64,000 nt of DNA. Origin: Nautilus pompilius. Lineage: Eukaryota; Mollusca; Cephalopoda; Nautilida; Nautilidae. The position numbers and the translations under genes were made by a program. The notes beneath the pieces were generated by a model. It saw only the letters and a program-made list of their open reading frames with translations, was not told the DNA's origin and ran no database searches. This document shows positions 39,901 to 48,900 of the stretch, in pieces. Numbering within the stretch: position 1 is the stretch's first letter; every line of letters begins with the position of its first letter. The stretch is taken from positions 310,001-374,000 of the forward strand of contig JACATO010001129.1 of assembly GCA_018389105.1 (NCBI GenBank), in the 5' to 3' direction.

Positions 39901-42900
39901 GCAGTTGCTGGCTGCAGCTGACATTAATTACAACTAGTTTAAATATTTTCTGTAAATCCTTTTTCTTTGTTTTTGTCTATTTTTGTACTTTATGCAGTTT
40001 TCTCACTTTAAATAAATTTTTTTAGCATTTCATCAAACCTCTAAAGAGATGTTTAACACAGCAAGATCACAAGATAATTTTTGCCAATATAGAGGTGAGA
40101 TGCTATTTCTTCTTTTTGTTTATTGAACAAGTTTTTTTAAAATTTGATATTCTTAGTATTGACTTGAACTAATCTCTTTACCTACAACAAAATAATTTGA
40201 GGAGTCAAAATTTTGCTAGTAGTCTTTGATATTTTAAATTATCTTTGTCCAACTAAAAAATTTTAGCAACAAGAAAGATTTTTTTAACATTATTGATTAT
40301 AAGAAAAAAATTTTTTATTTATGATGTCAGTCAGTCTGTTTCTTTAAAATATATTCATCTGTGTTCAGTCAGTTTTTTAGGGGATGCAACAAGTATTTTA
40401 TAGTAATGTTTCATCATATTAGCTTATGTAAAATTATTGGAACTGGTTAACTGAAATATAAAAGAAATAAATGTCAATTACAAACTTCACACAGGGAACA
40501 TAGTTTTTTTTTAAAAAAAAAACCAAAAGAATAAAGCTGAAATTATACCTCTGCTGCTTGTATAGGCAGAGAAAAAGAAACAGTTTGGCAACTGATTTCA
40601 TGAGACAGTTTTTCACTAATTAAGATACCATTTAAATTTTTTATTGATTTATCAAACCAAACTTTTAAAATTATCTTGTGCATAATTTTCAATTCTTTTG
40701 GAGATAAATTTCTTTAGAAGCTCATATAGTGAAGTTTCTTTAAATGCCCTCATTTTGATCTTTCAGAAATTGTTAGAGGTACACACAAGTTTCCATGCAG
40801 AGCTGTTAAAAGCATGTTCAACTGGGACTCCTAAGATTAGTGAGGTTTTTACAAAGTGGAAGTCAAAGTTTCTGATATATGGTGATTTTTGCTCTAACCT
40901 TCCAGTTGCTCAGGACCACGTTGATGAGCTATGTAAAAGGAATGATGTGTTTAAACAAAATATTGAGGTAGGTAAATAGGTAAGTTAGTCTATTAGTTTA
41001 TTTACTGTAATGTTATCACATTATTTCAGCTAATTACCTTTCTTTAAGTAAAGTTTTCTTGTTGTTTTTTTTTTATTTTTGTAGATTTTACGTTTTCATT
41101 TTAATCTAGCATAAAATTTGGGCATTGTATTATAAACCACTCTTTTTAACTGCCAGTATTTATAATTCATATGAATTATTTCATGTTCATTGATTATTTC
41201 AAACTATGGACTATTGAATTTTCATTTATTGAAATCAATTTTTATAACTGAAAGAAAAATCATATCATTAATACCTTTATTTTTTTTTGCATATTTTTTA
41301 TTAATTTCTGAAAATTCTTGAGCATCAGACTTTATTTTTAGTGACATGAAAGTAAATATGTACAGTAAATTTGTGCCTAGATTTAAAGAAATTTTTTAAG
41401 GCTGATGATGATTTTAAGAATGATATTGTTAGATTTTGTTGAAAATTCTAAATAATACTGGATTATTTCGTTTTTGCATATGAAAATATAACTTTTAGTT
41501 TAGTTTACATTTTATGTAAACTATCTTGACTAGATTCCTCTGGTGTTGATTAAAATTGTGGTATTTTCCTTTTGTAGGACTGTCAGCGTGTGGCTAATGA
41601 TGGCAAATTCCGATTGAGAGATCTCCTCTCAGTACCTATGCAGCGGGTCCTTAAATATCATCTTCTGCTGAAAGTAAGTTTTTATGCATGAAAACTTAGT
41701 CTGTTGTTTATCAAGGCTTAGCTGCTGCTGGTATTTCAACCTTTTTCAACCAGTGACTGTTTCTGAAGAAAAAAAATACATATCCTCATGATTGTAAAAT
41801 TTTTGAATTTTCAAAGCAAAAGTCCATTTGTATTTAATATGTTTTGTTTTTTTTATTGGAATCCTAATTAAAAAATGTTTTTTGGTTTATTCTAAACTAA
41901 AAGATCACATTTTAACAATTCACAATATATACTATTCTGTTTATCCACAAACAATTCATCCTTAGTCACTATAAAACCATCTAATGATTGAGCAGTTTCA
42001 GAAGACTTATTTTTCCTACTGCTATTCTAAATAAATCAACACAGGATTTTCACACTGTACAATGACCAAATTGTATTTTCTTTAGGTCTCTGTTAGAAAA
42101 GTTACTTTTATTGTTTAATTGCTAAATAATATCATGAAAAATTATTTTGTAGCACTAGACAATATTGTGAAGGCCAGATTAGAAGAAAGCGGTTACAATT
42201 AGCAAACGAACTGAATGTTAGTGGCAACAATAAATGGATTGATGGGCATGACAGGTTTTCTTTCATGTTCTTTTTTGATATGATTAACTGTTTAGTTTAC
42301 AATACTAGTTCTTTTTCATCAGTGCATATATCTACTACCACTATCACATAACTGCTGAATAATAATTTTAATAGATTATTTACTAATTTCTCTGTTTTTT
42401 AAATATCATGCAAAAACTGGGATTTCATGCATTAATAAATAATACATGTTAAAATAAAAGGAACTTATATACAATGATTTATACATAGACAAATTCATAT
42501 TATGCTATTTAATTTGTTATAAATTCTAATAAAATGAAAAGAAATAATAAAATAATTTTAATCATAATATACATTTGTATACTGCAAGCAATGGGATGTT
42601 TTTTTTTTTTAACAAATCATGTGTTCTTAACAGCTCAATGCATAAACTATTTTTTGACATATAAACAAAACGTATTAATTATTAAGTTAAAATTTTTTTA
42701 AAAAATCATGAAAAAAATTACAGTATCAGAGTACATGGTAAACCTCTAACTTTAGTAGATAAGTAAATCTACTGTGATGAACAATATTTCAGACAAGTTA
42801 ATCAAGTTGTCTAATTTGTAGAGATTTTTGGTTGTATTAATAATGCTATTTTTAGACAGATAGATGCTGGATCTGTGAAACTTTTCTGTAGACACATTCC

Positions 42901-45900
42901 TCAAACAAAAACTGATTTTTTTTCATGGATATAAATGAATAATTTTCTTTTGAGGTTTTGAAGCATTAGCTAGGCCTTAATTTGATACAGATGTTTTGAC
43001 TTTGTCTTAAAGTTCAAGTCTAGTTTAGTCAGAGGTAGGTGGAAATTACATGTTAAAGTCTTGATTGAAGGGCAGAAGTATCAATCTATAAACCAAAATA
43101 TAGTTATCAACATTTACTCAGCTTAAAATTTTTTTGTTTTAGGAACTAATAAAACAAACAGATAAAAGTGATGAGGACAGGAAAGGTTTGGAAAAAGCTC
43201 TGGAAGTGATGCAGGTAAGCAGCTGTGCATTTGGCAACATGTTTCTAGCAGCTGGAAACCTACCATGTGAAGAAAAGAGTAGCAAGAACTTGTAAGATTT
43301 ATGGCAACCACAGGATGTGTTCTCCAAATAATTATTATTCTAATAGATATTTTAAAATGAAAATCACAGGAAGCATTTGAATTTATAGTTACAAAGAGAG
43401 TCTATAAGCCAAATAATACTTAGGTAAAAAGTATATATCAAGATATCCGTACTGCCAACTTTTCAGAATCTTTATTGGGGAGATTTTTCATGACTTGCAG
43501 CAGATTAAGCAATTTACAAGCAAAACTGGTTTAAAGCCCATCAGTTTGAAAATACTCATGCATTATCTGACTTTATCATTTGTTTTCAATTATGCAGTTT
43601 TTAAGATATCATATTTTCATTTGTAAATTTCAGACTTAATCTTAACACTGTGTTGCTTTTTTACTTCCAGAAAACAGAGTTGAGGCACCAAATGTACATG
43701 TATATATATATTTATAAAACCAGTGATGGAGTAATTTTTTTGGCTGTCCTTTTTGTGCTTTTACTCATACTTAGGTTGATGAATTAGTTTAAATATATAT
43801 TTTTGTTTTCATTTCTGAAGACCTCATACATCATCATGAAATGTTTTCAGTTGCTAAATAGGTTGTTCAATTTCCTCTGTTGATTGGAAATATTAAATGA
43901 ACAAGTAAAAACAGTTATTTCAGATTTTATTGTATTGACAGATACTATTTAATACATTATATCATTACATTTCAATCATAAATACAAAACCTAATTTACT
44001 GTAACAATCACAAATGAAAATGAAAGAGAAAGAAAGTTACTATTGAAAATATCACACACTTAATCTAGAATAACAAAATAAACAAAAGTTTTAATCTTAC
44101 TAAACAATGAAGAATTTAAAATTTGGGCAGGAGTTCCCCTAGCCTTGTATTTTAAAAAATTTTAGTTTAACTAAAAGCAACAAACTTAATTATGGATACA
44201 ACATAATCAGTTGGAGAATTAAAGCATTCATAAACTCAAGTGTAACATAAAATACGCCTAAATTCTGTTTCCCAGAATGTCTGGAATGTGCACTTGCAGC
44301 ATTTTCTCTTCACCTTTTTTACTAAAGAAGTCATTTTGAGTAATCATGTGAACAATCACGCTTGGTTTAGAATGTAAATATGATTGGTCGTCTTATTTGT
44401 ATAATAAATTTCCATTGGCCAAGAAGAAAGTAAAGCCTGATTTCTGGCATGAAGCACATGCTTACTCAACTGGTTTTGCTATAGAGAACAAACAATTGGC
44501 TGACTTTTACCAGGACATTTTGAATGTACAAAAAAGCTAATTATAGTTACACAAATTGGTGGCTTCCAGAAAAAAATCAGTATATGTGCCTAAAATCAAT
44601 AGAAATTACCAATTTTAAAAACCAAATTCGTAGATCGGGTCAAAGTTCCTACCTAAATTGGGAGAGTTGGCAATTTTGGGATATCTTAATGTTCCATATG
44701 AATTCACAGTCTTTAAAAATAAAGTATTTTATCATTTTCACACATCTAGATAGAATACTCCTTTTTAAATATTGCTTAATAACTTCTAAAGAAAAGATTT
44801 TTAAAGAAATTAACTCCTCATAATGTGTGCACTATGTATAATGGAATCAATATCTGATTTTTTTCTAATAGATTTTAATTATTATAATCTATAAATTGGA
44901 ATAAAACCATAAGTTTTGAGAAAAAACAACTTTCATTGACTTTGTATTTAACTTTTGTCAGAGCAATAAGGCAAAAATAGAATAAGAAGAATATTTCTAG
45001 TAAAGAAGGAAAGAAATCTGGTTACAAATTGCTTTGGATGCTGCAAATATTGTCAATTCTAAAGCCCTTCTTTCTTTTAATAATGTTACTTTGTAGGTAA
45101 TTAAGAGTAGATTCTCATTTTTTTTGTTGGATTAATATCCTAAGAATTTTCTGTTAACAAAATAGAACTAGCACACGTGAAGCAAATGCAGATTTGAGGT
45201 AATCATCCTCTCAGACTGACTTGTTCAGAGACCATGCACTAGTTTATAACTATATGAATTGAAATAAATACCAGGAATACATTTGGTATCTATGCAGTCT
45301 TTTACAGATTTTAACCTATTGGATCTTCAGAGAAAATAAAACACAAATGTTGTTTATTGAGCATCCTAGAGATTTTATCAATAATTTCTGGAATAAAAGA
45401 AAGATTAAAATATAAATTAAATGTTTTATTTTTTCTTAGAAAAAGTCTAACTTGATTTAATTAATAATTTTATAAGGATAAAAATTTCTTTTTAATACTT
45501 GATGAACATGTTTAACTTCATTGGACAGACTTTGAGAATCACAAGTTTGAAAGAATTGTTGAAGTAGAATTAATCAAATAGCATGCTATGTAGCAAAAAG
45601 ACCTACATAAATTCAAATATTTATGCATGTCTATAACTTTCTGTGCATTGACAGTTTTTGACAAGTTTTTGTAACTCATCTGGATTATTAACTTCTTGAT
45701 AAATTGTATGGAAGGGCTGTTGGAGTTAAGATGAAGGTCCATCAGTGTATCTGAACCACAGTTGGGATTTATTAGAAGTAAAATTTGTAAGTTTTTAAAA
45801 CTTCAAGCATAAATTGGCTAAAAGTAAGTTTCAATTGGAATGTTAGTGAACAAGCCCACAACATCAAAATTTTCAAATCTGTCAGAAAAATCTAACTTTA

Positions 45901-48900
45901 TATTTTGGTTTTTTGGGAGAAGAAAGTGGAAATAAAATATTTTACATTTTAATAATTAGGTGAATCGTTACATTAGTCTGAATGATGCATCAATTTGTGA
46001 ATTTTTGGTAAATTATGCCATAAATGCTAAATGTATTCCAAGTTTTTATTCTTTTCCATGTAGTTATAAAAAGTCTACATTGGTCAGGCACATCACCATT
46101 TAAATATGGTGATCTTCTTTCAACTTAGACTGACTGTCTATGGGAGTGATTATCTCAAATATGTATTTGCTTCACACTTGGTAGTTCTCTCATTTGGTCT
46201 TACACAAATTCTCAAAATAGAAAATAAACAAAAAACTGAGAAAAATTAAAGAACTTATTCTCATTTTCCTACATGCTTATGTTATTAATAAGTATTACTA
46301 TTAACAATGTTTAATTTCTTTTTAAAATCAAAATAAACAAAAATATTATATGTCAAATTAGAACAAAGTTTCTTGCAGTTGAAAGATACTGTTTACACTT
46401 TATCAATTAAAAATCTTTTTTCTACATTCAGGTCAAATCCCCCCCTGATTTTTTTTTTTTCATAAATCTTTGACAAAGCTAGTTACAAGGTCAGTAAAAG
46501 CTCTATTTTTTCAATAACTCATGATGTTTTATTCTTATTTAAAAAATATAATAGCTACATCAAAAAAATCATAAGTATTTACTAGTTTTTAGTAAGTTAT
46601 TTATAATAGTATTTTTCTTATACTTTACATTCACTCTTCAGAAAAAGAGGCAACAGTAAATATTTTTATTTTGTAGTAGTACTTTTTAAAATTTATAGAT
46701 GATAGAAATCAGTGAGTAAAAGTACATTTGTTTGTTGCTTTTTGAAAAAATTTGTGACAAAATCAAGTTATCTTTTAACTGAATAATAGGCTTATAGTTT
46801 TTAATTCACTTAATTTCTTTTGTATAAAAGTTTAAAAGTTAGATTTTAGGGTTGAAGTTATTCTCTTTAAAATTAGTAGATATGTTACTAAAAACCACAA
46901 AAAAACAATTCAGAAATTATTACAAACATAGTTATATATTTCTTTCATTTATTATTGATACATTAGTCAAAGTTGCTTAAAAACTTATTTATTTATAGGA
47001 TTTGTCTTTGTATGTAAATGAGGTTAAACGAGACAATGAAACTCTACTGCTGATAGATGAAATCCAAAACAGGTATGTTTACTTTAAGAAAATGCTCAAT
47101 TTCAAAGTCATCTTTGCCAGTTTTATTTTTAACATTGTCAGCTATTTGGTTCATTCTAGTCTTGATGAATCCTGGTTTTACACTTTTTTTCTTGTTTATT
47201 TATTTAATGACTGAGTAGTACCTGTATACAAAGTCTGTTGAAAAAGTATCCGACTTTATTTTTTCCCATGGGAAGTAGTGACATTAGGGAGGCAAAAGTG
47301 TACATAGTGGAGCCGTATTCCTTCATGCACATGCATGGTTTTTGGTTGGCTTGCTGGATGCATCAGTTGCTGTCAGGCAGCCTGTGTGTGAGGTGCTGTA
47401 CCACTCACTCATCGCATTTTCATTTCACCTTGATGACAGAACGTGTGGAGTAACAGTCTTTCATCAAGTTTTGCCAAAGGCTTGGAGATACCCAAGCAGA
47501 AACAATTTGCAAAATTCAACAGGTGACAATGCCATGGGTGTTAACCAAATAAAATAATTGTACAACAGGTTCAAAGATGGCCACACATCGGTGGAGAGTG
47601 ACCAGCATTCAGGAAGGCCGTCAACAAGCCGCAATGCAGTTGTTATCAAGAAAGTGCAGACCTTGATGATGGAGGATCGTCGTTTGACAGTGTGGGAAAT
47701 TGGTGGCAAGGTTGGGATCAGTAAACAATCTGCACATGCAATTTTAAAGGAGGATTTGGGTTTGCGCAGAGTGACAGCAAAATTTGTGCACATTCTCAGG
47801 AACACAGGACCTGCTGGATACTGCCAACAGGAATTCTGAGTTCCAGAATACTGTGATAACTGGAGATGAGACGTGAGTGTACGGGTACGAGCTGGAAACC
47901 AAAGCTCAGTCATCACAGTAGAAGCACCCAATGTCGCCAAGGCCCAAAAAAGCACGGTTCTTCAACTAACGAGGCGTTGTGCACCACGAATACACACCAG
48001 AAGGACAAACAGTTACAAAGGAGTACTATCAGGAAGTCCTCTAACGTCTTCGTGATGCTGTTTGGCGCAAGAGATCGGATCTGTGGGCCTCGCAAAACTG
48101 GCAGCTGCATCATGATAATGCTCCAGCCCATTCACCATGCTCCCTATTCTCCAGACATGCTCCTTCTAACTTCTGGATGTTCCCAAAAATGAAGATGCCA
48201 CTGAAAGGCTCCCACTTTGAGAGCCGAGAGGACATCATGCGGAATGTGACAGTGGAGCTAAGAGCCATTCCGAAAGAAGCATTCCAGACATGCTTCAAAC
48301 AGTGGAAGGATCACTGGGCTAAGTGTGTGGAGGCACAAGGGGCCTACTTCAAAGGGGATTAGCAATTGAACCCAACCAAATACGTAATTTTTTTTCCCCA
48401 GCCTAAGGTTGGATACTTTTTTAACAGACCTCGTGTATCAGATTACTGAAATGCAGTTGCCTACATTTGGCATTGGTAGTGCTTTGGTATCAAATCTGTG
48501 GATGGATTCTGATATGTAAATCTGGTTTTGAAATCAGTTTTCTTCTTGCTGTTGTATGAAAATGTGAATGATGCTATGGCTGAATAAGACATGCACACTT
48601 TATAAAGGCTCTCCTGAAAACAAAACTGGGACACATCATCAGTGTTATCTCAGGTCATAGGACCATTGTTAGCTAGCTACAGGAGAAATGTTCCACAGCC
48701 TGATATCTCAATGTGCTAGTTGATCATTTATAAGGTCTATCCATTGCTGCTGCTGATGCTAAAGTTAGACACAATGGTGTTCTATGATGCCATCTCCTGT
48801 GAGTTTTTTCATTTTCAAGTGCCACCAATGTTTGACCAATATTATTATACAATGGTAGTCAAGCTATTATGTTACCAGAGATCATCATATTCTCATTAAC

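Noticed and set aside
42155..42265. String [20 protein letters not shown] resembling a CENP-B/Tigger second helix
   Set aside because: A single short resemblance of about 20 residues, without flanking transposase blocks or TIRs.
44524..44823. 99-codon open frame
   Set aside because: Low-complexity composition with no domain, splice context or homology; likely chance in AT-rich intron.
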